A DNA stretch of 49,044 nt from an uncultured Aquabacterium sp. (GCF_947366995.1 NZ_CANBCC010000024.1:1-49044), one strand, 5' to 3'; positions 8,948 to 17,102 are shown, counted from the stretch's first letter. Translations and numbers: made by a program. The notes: generated by a model from the letters alone, not told the origin.

Positions 8948-9653
8948 AACGGCTGGCCCGGATGGCGTTGGCCGCCGCCTGGGCCCAGGCGCGGTGCGCA
9001 GCCGGACCCGGATGGAATCCGTCCGAGGCCATGAGGGTCTGGTCCAGCGGCAGGGCAGGGTCGAGGATGGTCACGTCAGGCTGTGTGCGGGCCCAGCGAG
9101 CCAGTGCGGTGTTGAAGCGACGGGCCTGCGCGCCGAGGTAGCCGCGCAGGGGCTGCGGCAGCGCAGGAAAATGCCCCATGGGCGGAACGACCGTGAGCCA
9201 GATCTGCGGCGCGCCACACAGGGCGCGCAACTGCCCGACCAACTCGGCCTGTTGCGCCAGCCAGGTGCCGGTGTGCAGCCCGGCCGTCACGTCGTTCACA
9301 CCGAGGGACACCAGCACCGCGTCGGCGGGCTCGCGTGGCAGTGAACGCAGGTGCGCCAGGGTGTCAGCCGTGGTGCGGCCGGTCTGCGCTTCCAGTCGCC
9401 AGTGCACGGTGTGGTGGCCCGCCAGTTGCCGGACCAGATGGCCACACACGGCATCGTCCTGGTGATCGCATCCGACGCCGGCTGCGGCCGAGTCGCCCAC
9501 GATCAGCAAGCGCAGGTCGGGGCCCGAGCCGCAGTGGCCTGTGCGTGGGCCGGCGGCCTCGGGCAGGCGCGGGGTTCGTTTGCGCACGCCACGGCCCTGC
9601 ATCAGCAACACAGGGCCGAGGGCCACGGTGGCCAGCAGGTGGGCGAGGTCCAT
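8892..9653 (-). CDS. SGNH/GDSL-type hydrolase
   Basis: A 253-residue SGNH-fold esterase or lipase. Block I is GDSAAAGVG (nucleophile Ser near residue 54), block III is GVND (oxyanion Asn near 122), and block V is DGFHPG with the catalytic Asp and His near 218-221. A hydrophobic N-terminus (LLATVALGPVLLMQG) could be a signal anchor. I place the start at the ATG 6 bases after the yceH stop; a longer reading would run into yceH. It is probably expressed with yceH. Substrate is not predictable. Confidence 0.87.
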   Translation of the reverse strand: MDLAHLLATVALGPVLLMQGRGVRKRTPRLPEAAGPRTGHCGSGPDLRLLIVGDSAAAGVGCDHQDDAVCGHLVRQLAGHHTVHWRLEAQTGRTTADTLAHLRSLPREPADAVLVSLGVNDVTAGLHTGTWLAQQAELVGQLRALCGAPQIWLTVVPPMGHFPALPQPLRGYLGAQARRFNTALARWARTQPDVTILDPALPLDQTLMASDGFHPGPAAHRAWAQAAANAIRASRFSEEATPRPAPPAPASAA

Positions 9654-9658
9654 GTTGA

Positions 9659-10342
9659 TCAGGCGTCGGGTTCGGTCGACACGCCCAGCTCGGCGGCCAG
9701 GCGCTGCACCAGCGTGCGCAGCCGATGGATCTCGCCCGCCTGAGCAGCCTGGTCGGTCCGCAAGGTGGCCACGGCGTCGCGCAGCGCGGCCACCTCGGCC
9801 TCCAGCGCGGCGGGTGCCTGCACCGTGGGTGCGGTCGCCAACGGGATGGACGGTTCGCCGCACAGCAGATGGGCCCATCGGGCCTCGCGGGCGCCCGGGG
9901 CGCGCGGCAGCTTCACCACGCGATGGGGCTCGCGCTCGGCCAGCTCTTCCAGAAAGCCTTCGACCGATGAAATGTCGACAAAGCGGTGCAGCCGCTCGCA
10001 GTGCAGGCGCAACTCGGCGGCGGTCTGCGGGCCCCGCAGGATCAGCATGGTCAACAAGGCCACGGACTGGCTGGGAACGCCCAGGCCGCGGGCCGCGTTG
10101 TGGTCGAAGCGCACGACGCGGCTGCCGCTGACTTCACTGATCAGGCTGAGTTCCTTCAAGCCGTTGACGGCCGCCAGGACATCGGCCTCGCTCAGGTTCA
10201 TCACCGGGTCGCGGGCGGTCTTCTGATTGCAGCCCAGGGTGAGGGCGTTCAGGGACAGCGGGTAGCTGTCCGGCACCGTGTGCTGTTTTTCGACCAGCAC
10301 GGCCAGCACACGGGCCTCTTCAGGGGTCAGGGGGCGTTGCAT
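9659..10342 (-). CDS. YceH family protein (DUF480)
   Basis: A 227-residue protein. Its first 175 residues match the YceH/DUF480 family: LTPEEARVLAVLVEKQ, YPLSLNALTLGCNQK and NEDVLAA-like helices of two winged-helix domains, then SVEGFLEELAER. A C-terminal extension (about 180-227) looks like a short coiled coil. The family fold suggests nucleic-acid or protein binding, but no function is established. It begins 54 bases after the MAPEG gene with an intervening hairpin and runs directly into the SGNH hydrolase gene. Confidence 0.9.
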   Translation of the reverse strand: MQRPLTPEEARVLAVLVEKQHTVPDSYPLSLNALTLGCNQKTARDPVMNLSEADVLAAVNGLKELSLISEVSGSRVVRFDHNAARGLGVPSQSVALLTMLILRGPQTAAELRLHCERLHRFVDISSVEGFLEELAEREPHRVVKLPRAPGAREARWAHLLCGEPSIPLATAPTVQAPAALEAEVAALRDAVATLRTDQAAQAGEIHRLRTLVQRLAAELGVSTEPDA

Positions 10343-10347
10343 TCAGG

Positions 10348-10379
10348 GCTCCACGGTACGGCTGTTCAAGCCGTGGAGC
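10348..10379 (-). terminator. Hairpin between the MAPEG gene and yceH
   Basis: GCTCCACGG and CCGTGGAGC form a perfect 9-bp stem, with a competing inner CGGCT/AGCCG pairing. It lies in the 54-base gap just before the yceH start and has no T tract. It could be a weak terminator, a processing site or a translation-modulating structure. Confidence 0.45.
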
Positions 10380-10396
10380 TTAACCCCGCAGCTCGC

Positions 10397-10804
10397 TCAG
10401 AACGGCAGCTTGAGCGTCGGCGCGAACATCGCGATGGTGACGCCCAGACCAGCGGCCCACACCAACGAACGCAGCGTCGCCACGTTGGCCAGATACAGCA
10501 CCGTGTAGACGATGCGAATGCCGATGAAGGCCATGGCCAGGGTGTCGGTGCGGCCCTGGTCCAGACCGGCGGCCTGGGCAGCGAGCACGGCGAACACGAA
10601 CAGGGGCAGGGCTTCGAAGCCGTTGTTCTGCGCGGCGGCGGCGCGGGCCGGCCAGCCTTGCAGCTGAGTCGCCCATTCGCGCGGGTTGTTGTTGTCGTAG
10701 CCGCCGTCACGGCGCTTGCGTCCCACGGTGCTGGCCTTGGCCAGGCCCATGGTGACGATGGGCATCACGGCGGCAACCAGCACACAGGTGTTGGCAATGG
10801 ACAT
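10397..10804 (-). CDS. MAPEG family membrane protein
   Basis: A 135-residue protein with four hydrophobic segments and the MAPEG signature region (RKRRDGGYDNNNPREW, then AQNNGFEALPLFVFAVL). MAPEG proteins include glutathione-dependent transferases and peroxidases, but many bacterial members have no assigned substrate. I chose the ATG preceded by AGGAGA. A sigma-70-type promoter with an overlapping palindrome lies just upstream. The neighbouring old yellow enzyme fits a detoxification theme, but that is inference. Confidence 0.88.
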   Translation of the reverse strand: MSIANTCVLVAAVMPIVTMGLAKASTVGRKRRDGGYDNNNPREWATQLQGWPARAAAAQNNGFEALPLFVFAVLAAQAAGLDQGRTDTLAMAFIGIRIVYTVLYLANVATLRSLVWAAGLGVTIAMFAPTLKLPF

Positions 10805-10834
10805 CTTGTCTCCTGTTGGATGAGGGATGGCGAG

Positions 10835-10863
10835 ATTCTGGTTGTGACAACATTCCTTGTCAA
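10835..10863 (-). promoter_or_regulatory. Sigma-70-type promoter of the MAPEG gene with overlapping palindrome
   Basis: On the minus strand TTGACA (exact -35 consensus) is followed after 17 bases by CAGAAT (4 of 6 match to -10). The perfect inverted repeat TGACAA-N6-TTGTCA (10845-10862) covers most of the -35 and half the spacer, where a repressor could block RNA polymerase. The start codon is about 31 bases below the -10. Confidence 0.6.
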
Positions 10864-10903
10864 ATCGGATTGTCGCCGTCTCCCCCATCAGAGGCGCCGG
10901 ATG

Positions 10904-12013
10904 TCAGGCAGGCAGGGCCGGGTAGTCCGTGTAGCCGTGCGCGCCCTGACCGCCGTAGAGCGGCGCGTCCTTGAACAGCTCGTTCAGGGGCGCGCCTTCC
11001 TTCAGGCGGCGCGGCAGGTCCGGGTTGGTGATCATCGCGCGCCCGAACGACACCAGGTCGCCCTTGCCGCTGGTGATGGCCTCGGCCGCCATTTCCTTGG
11101 TGTAGCCGTTGTTGACCATCCAGACACCCGAGTACAGCTTGTGCAGGGCCTCGTAGTCGAACGGGGCGTTGTCACGCGGGCCGCCGGTGTAGCCTTCGAC
11201 GACGTGGATGTAGACCGGGTGCAGCTTTTCCAGCTCGCGCACCACGTGCTCAAACAGCGGCTGCGGGTTGCTCTCGCTCGAGTCGTTGACGGGCGACACG
11301 GGCGACAACCGCACGCCGACGCGCTGGGCGCCGATCTCGCCGATCACGGCTGCCATCACCTCGATCAGGAAGCGGGCGCGGTTTTCGATCGAGCCGCCAT
11401 AGATGTCGGTGCGCTTGTTGGCGCCGTCGCGCAGGAAGGCGTCCAGCAGGTAGCCGTGGGCACCGTGGATCTCGACGCCGTCAAAGCCCGCTTCGATGGC
11501 GTTGCGGGCGGCGGTGCGGAAGTCGTTGACGATGCCGGGGATCTCGCTGGTTTCCAGTGCACGCGGCTCGGAGGTGTCGACATAGCCCTGGCCGGGGATG
11601 TAGGTCTTGGCGTTGGCGCGGATGGCCGACGGGGCGACCGGGGCCTGTTCACCGGGCTGGAAGGCGCGGTGCGACATGCGGCCGGTGTGCCACAGCTGCA
11701 CGAAGATCTTGCCGCCTTTGGCGTGCACGGCGTCGGTCACTTTCTTCCAGCCCGCGATCTGCTCGGGGGTGTGCAGGCCTGGGGTGGAGACGTAGCCTTG
11801 CGCCTGGGCCGACACCTGGGTGGCCTCGGCCACGATCAGGCCGACGCTGGCGCGCTGGGCGTAGTACTCGACCGTCAGCGGGCCGGGCACGTTGCCGGCT
11901 TCGGCGCGGTTGCGGGTCAGAGGGGCCATGACCATGCGGTTGGCCAGCGTGATGTCGCCCAGCTGGAAGGGCTGGAACAGGGCGTCGGCTGTGAGAGCGG
12001 TTTGGCTTGCCAT
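10904..12013 (-). CDS. nemA: Old yellow enzyme family alkene/N-ethylmaleimide reductase (NemA-like)
   Basis: A 369-residue FMN enzyme that reduces activated C=C bonds of electrophiles such as N-ethylmaleimide, and in homologues nitrate esters, using NAD(P)H. Features: NRMVMAPLTRNRAE (residues 25-38), QLWHTGRMSH, the substrate-binding His pair in EIHGAHGYLLDAF, and DIYGGSIENRARF. Length is the usual one. It lies 43 bases after a TetR regulator that matches NemR, so the arrangement copies nemRA of Escherichia coli, in which loss of NemR repression by electrophiles or bleach raises NemA. The start is the ATG with a GAGGAAA-type site upstream. Confidence 0.93.
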   Translation of the reverse strand: MASQTALTADALFQPFQLGDITLANRMVMAPLTRNRAEAGNVPGPLTVEYYAQRASVGLIVAEATQVSAQAQGYVSTPGLHTPEQIAGWKKVTDAVHAKGGKIFVQLWHTGRMSHRAFQPGEQAPVAPSAIRANAKTYIPGQGYVDTSEPRALETSEIPGIVNDFRTAARNAIEAGFDGVEIHGAHGYLLDAFLRDGANKRTDIYGGSIENRARFLIEVMAAVIGEIGAQRVGVRLSPVSPVNDSSESNPQPLFEHVVRELEKLHPVYIHVVEGYTGGPRDNAPFDYEALHKLYSGVWMVNNGYTKEMAAEAITSGKGDLVSFGRAMITNPDLPRRLKEGAPLNELFKDAPLYGGQGAHGYTDYPALPA

Positions 12014-12056
12014 GTGGTTTCCTCGGGAGTAGGGATGGGATGTGCCTGAAAGACGT

Positions 12057-12650
12057 TCAGGGGCGGAAAAAGGTGTCGAGCATCAGGCTGGCGGCGTCCC
12101 TCAGCGGCTGGGCGCTGTGTTCCACCTTCATGCGCAGCACGGCGCCTTCCCAGCTGTCCCAGAAGAAGGCAGACAGCGTGGGGGCAGGCAGGTCGGTGCG
12201 GATGCGGCCAGCCTGTTGCGCGCGTTCGATGAGCTCGGCGAGGCGCTCGCGCCACTGGCTCATCACGTGAGCGAGCTCGGTTCGACAGGTGTCGCTGGTC
12301 TCGCTGACTTCGGCGGCAAAGTTGCCCACCAGGCAGCCGGGGCAGCTGGCCTGCTCGTGATGGGCGATGAAGGCGTTGAAGAGGTGGCGCAGCGCGTCCA
12401 GCGGGTCTTCGGGGGCATCGGCCATGATCGCTTCCCATCGCCTGTCCATCCAAACCGCGTAGTTGCGGATGATCTGGGCGGCAAAGGCTTCCTTGCTGTC
12501 GAAGTGGTTGTAGAACGAGCCTTTCGGTACACCGGCGGCCTCGGTGATCTGCTGGATGCCGGTGGCGTTGTAGCCAAGCTGGTTGAACAGCGTGTAGCCC
12601 GCCTCGGCGAGGCGGCGGGGGATGTCGGTCTTGTCTGCGGTGCGGGCCAT
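12057..12650 (-). CDS. nemR: TetR-family repressor matching NemR
   Basis: A 197-residue regulator. The N-terminal helix-turn-helix spans about 10-55 (GVPKGSFYNHFDSKEAF). Cys106 lies in SCPGCLVGN and Lys175 in LRMKVEH; these are the same positions as the Cys106-Lys175 pair of E. coli NemR, where oxidation forms a reversible sulfenamide bond that releases DNA. Cys103 adds a CxxC. It is the first gene of a pair with the old yellow enzyme. The ATG has no ribosome-binding site, and the predicted transcription start almost coincides with it. Family assignment is firm; the redox mechanism is carried over from E. coli. Confidence 0.9.
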   Translation of the reverse strand: MARTADKTDIPRRLAEAGYTLFNQLGYNATGIQQITEAAGVPKGSFYNHFDSKEAFAAQIIRNYAVWMDRRWEAIMADAPEDPLDALRHLFNAFIAHHEQASCPGCLVGNFAAEVSETSDTCRTELAHVMSQWRERLAELIERAQQAGRIRTDLPAPTLSAFFWDSWEGAVLRMKVEHSAQPLRDAASLMLDTFFRP

Positions 12651-12656
12651 GTGGAA

Positions 12657-12685
12657 ATAATATGACCAGTCGTCTTGAAATGCAA
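12657..12685 (-). promoter_or_regulatory. Candidate nemRA promoter with operator-like repeat in the spacer
   Basis: On the minus strand TTGCAT (3 of 6) and TATTAT (5 of 6) are separated by 17 bases. The spacer contains AGACGACTGGTCA, a GAC-N5-GTC dyad, where autorepression by the TetR protein would be expected. The -10 ends 6 bases before the start codon. Confidence 0.5.
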
Positions 12686-12795
12686 GCGGCTGGCGGAAAG
12701 AGCCGGTGTGGGCTCGGTGCGCCACACTCGCCGTGCGTGCCCGAAGCCGCGCTAGCATGGTGCCGACCGGATCTGTCCGAAACGGAGACACCCTC

Positions 12796-13449
12796 ATGAA
12801 ACTGCTCAGCCACAGCTTCGCCGACGGCGCGCGCATCCCTGACGCGTACGCTTTCTGCGTGATCGACCCCACCACGCGGGTGCGCCTGGCCCCGAACCGC
12901 AACCCACATCTGGCGTGGTCCGATGTGCCGGAAGGCACGCAGTCCTTCGTGGTGATCTGCCACGACCGCGATGTGCCCAGCCTGGGCGACGACGTGAACC
13001 AGCCCGACCGCGAGGTGCCCGCCGACCTGCCGCGTGTGGACTTCTTTCACTGGACACTGGTGGATCTGCCCGCCAGCGTGCGCGAGATTGCTGCCGGCAG
13101 CCACAGCGAGGGCGTGACGCCGCGCGGCAAGCCGGGGCCGGCGCTGCCATCGGGTGGTGCTGGGCGTCATGGCCTGAACGACTACACCGGCTGGTTTGCG
13201 GGGGATGCCGACATGGCCGGCGCCTACTTCGGCTATGACGGCCCGTGCCCGCCGTGGAACGACAGCCTGGTCCACCATTACGTGTTCACGGTGTTCGCGC
13301 TTGATGTGCCGACGCTGGAGGTGAAGGGTGACCTGACCGGTGCGGCCGTGCGGCAGGCCATGCAGGGCCATGTGCTGGCGCAGGCCACGCTGACCGGCAC
13401 CTACACGCTGAACCCGCGACTGGCGCCACAGTCGGAGGGCGCGGCATGA
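12796..13449 (+). CDS. YbhB/YbcL family Raf kinase inhibitor-like (PEBP) protein
   Basis: A 217-residue protein of the phosphatidylethanolamine-binding protein fold. Visible blocks are NRNPHLAWSDVPEGTQSFVVICHDRDVP (read as two overlapping motifs), DFFHWTLVDLP with the ligand-pocket His, and GYDGPCPPWNDSLVHHYVF-type sequence with the conserved GPCPP. Bacterial members bind small anionic ligands, but their role is unsettled. ATG at 12796 has GGAGA 7 bases upstream. Its last codons overlap the RidA gene by 4 bases (ATGA), so the two are translationally coupled. Confidence 0.9.
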   Translation: MKLLSHSFADGARIPDAYAFCVIDPTTRVRLAPNRNPHLAWSDVPEGTQSFVVICHDRDVPSLGDDVNQPDREVPADLPRVDFFHWTLVDLPASVREIAAGSHSEGVTPRGKPGPALPSGGAGRHGLNDYTGWFAGDADMAGAYFGYDGPCPPWNDSLVHHYVFTVFALDVPTLEVKGDLTGAAVRQAMQGHVLAQATLTGTYTLNPRLAPQSEGAA

Positions 13450-13808
13450 GCGGTCTGCAGCGTCTGCATGTGGGTGCCCGGCTGAGCGAGGCGGCGATGG
13501 CCGGCGGTACCGTGTGGCTGGCAGGGCAGGTGCCCGAGCTGAGCCCCGAGGCCGACATCGAGGGGCAGACCCGCGAGGTGCTGGGCCACATCGACCGCCT
13601 GCTGGCCGAGTGCGGCAGCGACAAGGCTCACCTGGTGAGCGTGCAGATCTTCTTGAAGGACATTGCCGACATCGGCCGCATGAATGCGGTGTGGGACGCC
13701 TGGGTTGCGCCGGGGCAGAGCCCGCCACGCGCCACGGTGCAGGCTGCGTTGGCCGACCCGCGCTGGCGGATCGAGGTGGTGGTGGTCGCGCGCCAGATCG
13801 GCGCCTGA
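13446..13808 (+). CDS. RidA family (YjgF/UK114) protein
   Basis: A 120-residue single-domain protein. LAGQVPE in the first strand pair, VSVQIFLKDIADIGRMNAVWDAWV, and the conserved Arg in PPRATVQAAL identify the family, which deaminates reactive enamine/imine intermediates such as 2-aminoacrylate. The Arg that contacts the substrate carboxylate is kept, so catalysis is plausible. It is coupled by a 4-base overlap to the YbhB gene, and the sensor kinase gene begins 10 bases after its stop. Confidence 0.9.
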   Translation: MSGLQRLHVGARLSEAAMAGGTVWLAGQVPELSPEADIEGQTREVLGHIDRLLAECGSDKAHLVSVQIFLKDIADIGRMNAVWDAWVAPGQSPPRATVQAALADPRWRIEVVVVARQIGA

Positions 13809-13817
13809 CAACGCCCC

Positions 13818-16355
13818 ATGCCGGCACACCGACTCAATCTGCACAAGGCGCTGCCGCTGGTGCCACTGGCCGTGGCCATGGCACTGCTGCTGGCCATGCT
13901 GCTGGGGGTCGACCGCATTGTGGGCGACGACCTGACCCGGCGTGCCCGCTTTCGCATCGGCCAGGCGGCGCAGACCTATGCCGAGGAGCTCAACCGCGAT
14001 CTGTCGCGCCGCTCGGTCGCCATCGATCTGCTGGGACGCCACGCGGCGTTGCAGTCCCCGCAGGGCGGCGTGACGGCCTGGCGTGCGGCCCTGGATGATT
14101 TCCGGGCGCGGGACCCCAACGTGGTCTGGCTGGGTCTGGTGGCGCTGGATGGCCGTGTGCTGGCCGGCTCGGATGGGCTGCTGGAAGGCCGCTCGATTGC
14201 GAGCCGACCCGTGTTCGTGCATGGCCGCGATGGGCCTTGGTTTGGCAGCTTCCACCCGCCGGTGGTGCTCAAGCCCGTGCTGCAGGACGCGGGGATGGGC
14301 GTGCCCGACGAGGTGGCCGACCTGGCCGTGCCGGTGCGCGACGCACAGGGCAGGGTGTGGGCCGTGCTGGCCAGCCATTTTGACTCGAAGGCCTTCGCGC
14401 TGCTGCGTGAAGACGTGCTGGGCACGCCGGATGGTCGGCGCAGCATGGAGCTGGCCATCATCGGCCAGGAGGGCAGGATCGTGCTGGGCCGCGCACCGCT
14501 CGCTTCCAGATACTGGCCGCAGCCATCGGGTCGCCCTTCGATCGAGGCGCTTTCGGTCGAGGACGACAGGCGGCATCGCTACATGGTCGCGCATGTGGCG
14601 GTGGGGGACACCCCGCTGGGCGTGCGTTCGGGGTGGAGCGTGCTCGCCACGCAGCCCCTGGAGGCTGCCCTCGCGCCGGCCCGGTCGCTTCAGCGCTATG
14701 TGTTGTTCTGGGGCGCCTTGTCGGCCTTGCTCATCGGAGGGGCAGGAGCCGTGCTGGCCCGGCGGCTGGCGCGGCCCTATGCCGACATGCTGGACGCGGT
14801 GGCAGCCCACGTGCCGCGTCGCCCGGACGCCTTGCCTGCCGAACACTTCCGTGACGTGCTGCGCCTGCTGGCCCAGCGGGTGCGTCCGGCCAGCACCAAC
14901 AGCCCGGGCGAGCAGATGCTGCTGCGTCTGTTGGCCGACGCGGAACGCCTGGGCAGCATGCTGGACCAGATGCCGGCGCCGCTGTTTCTGGTCGATGACG
15001 AGGGGCGGCTGGTGTACTGGAACCGACAGGCGGCTACCGTGTTCGACTGGCCGCCGGATGCGGCGGGCAGACCGCTTGCCGAACTGTTGCGGTGGGCGCC
15101 CGATGCCCCCGCATGGCGCGAAGCCGCATCGATTCCGGAGGGTGCGTGGCACTTCCAGGCTCGGGCAGACACCTTGTCCGGCAAGGAGGTCTGGGCGGCA
15201 TGGACGGTGACGCGTCTGCACGACGCTGATGGCGGCAGTGCGGGAGTGCTGACCCAGGTTCGCGACCTGACGGCAGAGCGGCAGGCGAACCAGCGCTTGC
15301 TGGAGCAGACCGAGACGCTCGCGGCCGTGATCCAGGCCTCCAGCGATGCGGTCATCAGCACCGATGAGTCGGGCCGGATCGTGCTCTTCAACCCTGCGGC
15401 CGAGCGCATCTTCGGCGTGCGAGCCGACGACATCATGGGCGAACTGCTGGACCGGCTGATTCCGGAACGGGTCCGGTCGGCGCACCAGCAGGACATGCAG
15501 CGTTTCTCTGCCTCGCAGGTCAGCCGGCGCACCATGGGTTCGGGCCGGGTGGCGGGGCTGCGCAGCGATGGGCAGGAGCTGGTGCTCGATGCGTCGATCT
15601 CGCAGACGACGGTGCAGGGGCGGCGGGTGCTCACAGCGATGCTGCGCGACGTGACCGAGCGCGTGCGCGCCGAGCGGGCACAGATCCAGTACCAGCTCGA
15701 GCTGTCGGAGCTGACGCACCAGCTGATGGACCAGGAGCGGGCGACGACGCGGCGACTGGCGCAACTGCTGCACAATCGCCTGGGCCAGACGCTCACGGCA
15801 CTGCGGCTGTCGTGCGAGGCGCTGGCCGTGCAGCAGCGGGACGACAAGGCGTTGTCCGAGCGCCTGGGCAAGGTCGACCGCCTGGCCCAGCAGGCCGCGT
15901 CCGAGGTGCGCGAGGCCCTGGTTGACTTGCGCCCGCCCTTGCTGGAAGACCAGGGGCTGGTCGCAGCCCTGGACAACGAGCTGCAACTCCACCAGCCTGC
16001 CACATCGAGGACAGGGCTGGTCTTCGACGTCGAGTTGCAGGAAGCCGGCCAGCGCTGGCCGGCCGACGTCGAGTACGCGGCTTTCATGATTGCCCGCGAG
16101 GCGGTTGTGAACGCCTTGCAGCACGCTCGGGCGTCTTCCATCCAGATTGCCCTGTCGGGCCGCGACGGCCTGCTGTGCCTGCGGGTGACGGACAACGGGT
16201 GCGGGCTGCCGCCAGACATGGCCATGGGGCGCCCCGGTCACCTCGGGCTTGTGGGCATGCGCGAGCGGGCGTTGGCCATTCATGGCACGCTGGCCGTTGC
16301 GCCCCGGCCGGAAGGCGGCACCCTGGTCGAATTGCAATGGGAGACAGCGCGGTGA
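13818..16355 (+). CDS. Membrane sensor histidine kinase with two PAS domains (NarX/DesK-like kinase core)
   Basis: An 845-residue kinase. TM1 is about 13-33 and TM2 about 292-312; the 250-residue periplasmic part between them looks like a double-Cache sensor (GLVALDGRVLAGSDG and similar strands). Two PAS domains follow (about 370-480 and 490-615; FNPAAERIFGVRADDIMGE in the second). The dimerisation helix has His652 in LLHNRLGQTL, and the ATPase domain has EAVVNALQHARAS, a DNGCGLP box and LGLVGMRERA, the pattern of HPK7 kinases that pair with NarL-type regulators. That partner follows with a 4-base overlap. The ligand is unknown; Cache domains usually bind small organic molecules. Confidence 0.9.
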   Translation: MPAHRLNLHKALPLVPLAVAMALLLAMLLGVDRIVGDDLTRRARFRIGQAAQTYAEELNRDLSRRSVAIDLLGRHAALQSPQGGVTAWRAALDDFRARDPNVVWLGLVALDGRVLAGSDGLLEGRSIASRPVFVHGRDGPWFGSFHPPVVLKPVLQDAGMGVPDEVADLAVPVRDAQGRVWAVLASHFDSKAFALLREDVLGTPDGRRSMELAIIGQEGRIVLGRAPLASRYWPQPSGRPSIEALSVEDDRRHRYMVAHVAVGDTPLGVRSGWSVLATQPLEAALAPARSLQRYVLFWGALSALLIGGAGAVLARRLARPYADMLDAVAAHVPRRPDALPAEHFRDVLRLLAQRVRPASTNSPGEQMLLRLLADAERLGSMLDQMPAPLFLVDDEGRLVYWNRQAATVFDWPPDAAGRPLAELLRWAPDAPAWREAASIPEGAWHFQARADTLSGKEVWAAWTVTRLHDADGGSAGVLTQVRDLTAERQANQRLLEQTETLAAVIQASSDAVISTDESGRIVLFNPAAERIFGVRADDIMGELLDRLIPERVRSAHQQDMQRFSASQVSRRTMGSGRVAGLRSDGQELVLDASISQTTVQGRRVLTAMLRDVTERVRAERAQIQYQLELSELTHQLMDQERATTRRLAQLLHNRLGQTLTALRLSCEALAVQQRDDKALSERLGKVDRLAQQAASEVREALVDLRPPLLEDQGLVAALDNELQLHQPATSRTGLVFDVELQEAGQRWPADVEYAAFMIAREAVVNALQHARASSIQIALSGRDGLLCLRVTDNGCGLPPDMAMGRPGHLGLVGMRERALAIHGTLAVAPRPEGGTLVELQWETAR

Positions 16356-16993
16356 GCCGTGTGTATCTGGTCGACGACCATGCGCTGGTGCGCGACGGCA
16401 TGCGTGCCGTGCTGGAGGCCAGCGGCCACGAGGTGGTGGGCGAGGCAGACCAGCCCGGGGCGGCCCGGGCCGACATCCAGCAGTTGCAACCTGATGTGAT
16501 CCTGCTGGACCTCCATCTGGGCTCGAACTCTGGCATGGAGGTGCTGGCCGAGCTGCCGCGGCGCGCGCCGGAAGCCCGCACCATCGTGCTCACCATGTCG
16601 CCGCAGCCGCAGCACATCACCGAGGCCTTGCGTCTGGGGGCGTCGGGCTATGTGCTCAAGGGCTCCTCGGCACGCGAGGTGCTGGCCGCCATCCAGACGG
16701 TGCTGCAGGGGCGCCGGCATCTGGCGCATGACGTGGCCGACATCGCCTTGCGCGCCACGGCCCCCGATGCGGCCCCGGACCCGCTCGCCAGTCTTTCCGG
16801 GCGCGAGCGGCAGATCGCCACGATGGTGGTCAATGGCCTGTCGAGCGCGGCGATCGGCGAGGCGCTGCACCTGTCGCCCAAGACGGTGGACACCTACCGC
16901 AGCCGGCTGATGACCAAGATCGGCGTGAGCGACGTGACGGCGCTCGTGCGGTGGGCGATCCGCGTCGGACTCGTGAAGGACGACACGGTTTGA
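16352..16993 (+). CDS. NarL/FixJ-family response regulator
   Basis: A 213-residue regulator with receiver Asp53 (ILLDLHLG), acidic pair in LVDDH (residues 8-9), Lys in YVLKGSS, and a LuxR-type helix-turn-helix from about 148 (LSGRERQIATMVVNGLSSAAIGE read in two parts). I prefer GTG at 16352, which overlaps the kinase stop as GTGA and has GGGAGA 7 bases upstream; the in-frame ATG at 16337 would add MGDSA. Coupling with the kinase makes it the cognate partner. A 10-base direct repeat just downstream of its stop may be one of its targets. Confidence 0.9.
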   Translation: MSRVYLVDDHALVRDGMRAVLEASGHEVVGEADQPGAARADIQQLQPDVILLDLHLGSNSGMEVLAELPRRAPEARTIVLTMSPQPQHITEALRLGASGYVLKGSSAREVLAAIQTVLQGRRHLAHDVADIALRATAPDAAPDPLASLSGRERQIATMVVNGLSSAAIGEALHLSPKTVDTYRSRLMTKIGVSDVTALVRWAIRVGLVKDDTV

Positions 16994-17020
16994 TGCGGCA
17001 GGTGCGGTACCGTCCGCACT

Positions 17021-17053
17021 TCCTGACAGCACGCGTCAAGAACTCCTGACAGC
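17021..17053 (+). repeat. Direct repeat TCCTGACAGC, two copies, upstream of the GGDEF-EAL gene
   Basis: Exact 10-base copies at 17021-17030 and 17044-17053, 23 bases start to start, about two helical turns. They lie in the 109-base gap between the response regulator and the PAS-GGDEF-EAL gene. The second copy contains CTGACA, one mismatch from a -35 box, but the best -10 (TACAGT at 17073) is 21 bases away, so a standard promoter is not clear. A tandem activator site is the likeliest meaning. Confidence 0.45.
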
Positions 17054-17102
17054 GGCGCCGGGCGCGTCTTCCTACAGTGGCCCCATCCATCACAGGGGTC
17101 TC

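Noticed and set aside
13401..16337. Open frame of nearly 980 codons on the minus strand opposite the PAS kinase
   Set aside because: The plus strand in this stretch encodes a kinase with clear domains; the minus-strand product is Gln/His/Arg-rich and unlike any protein family.
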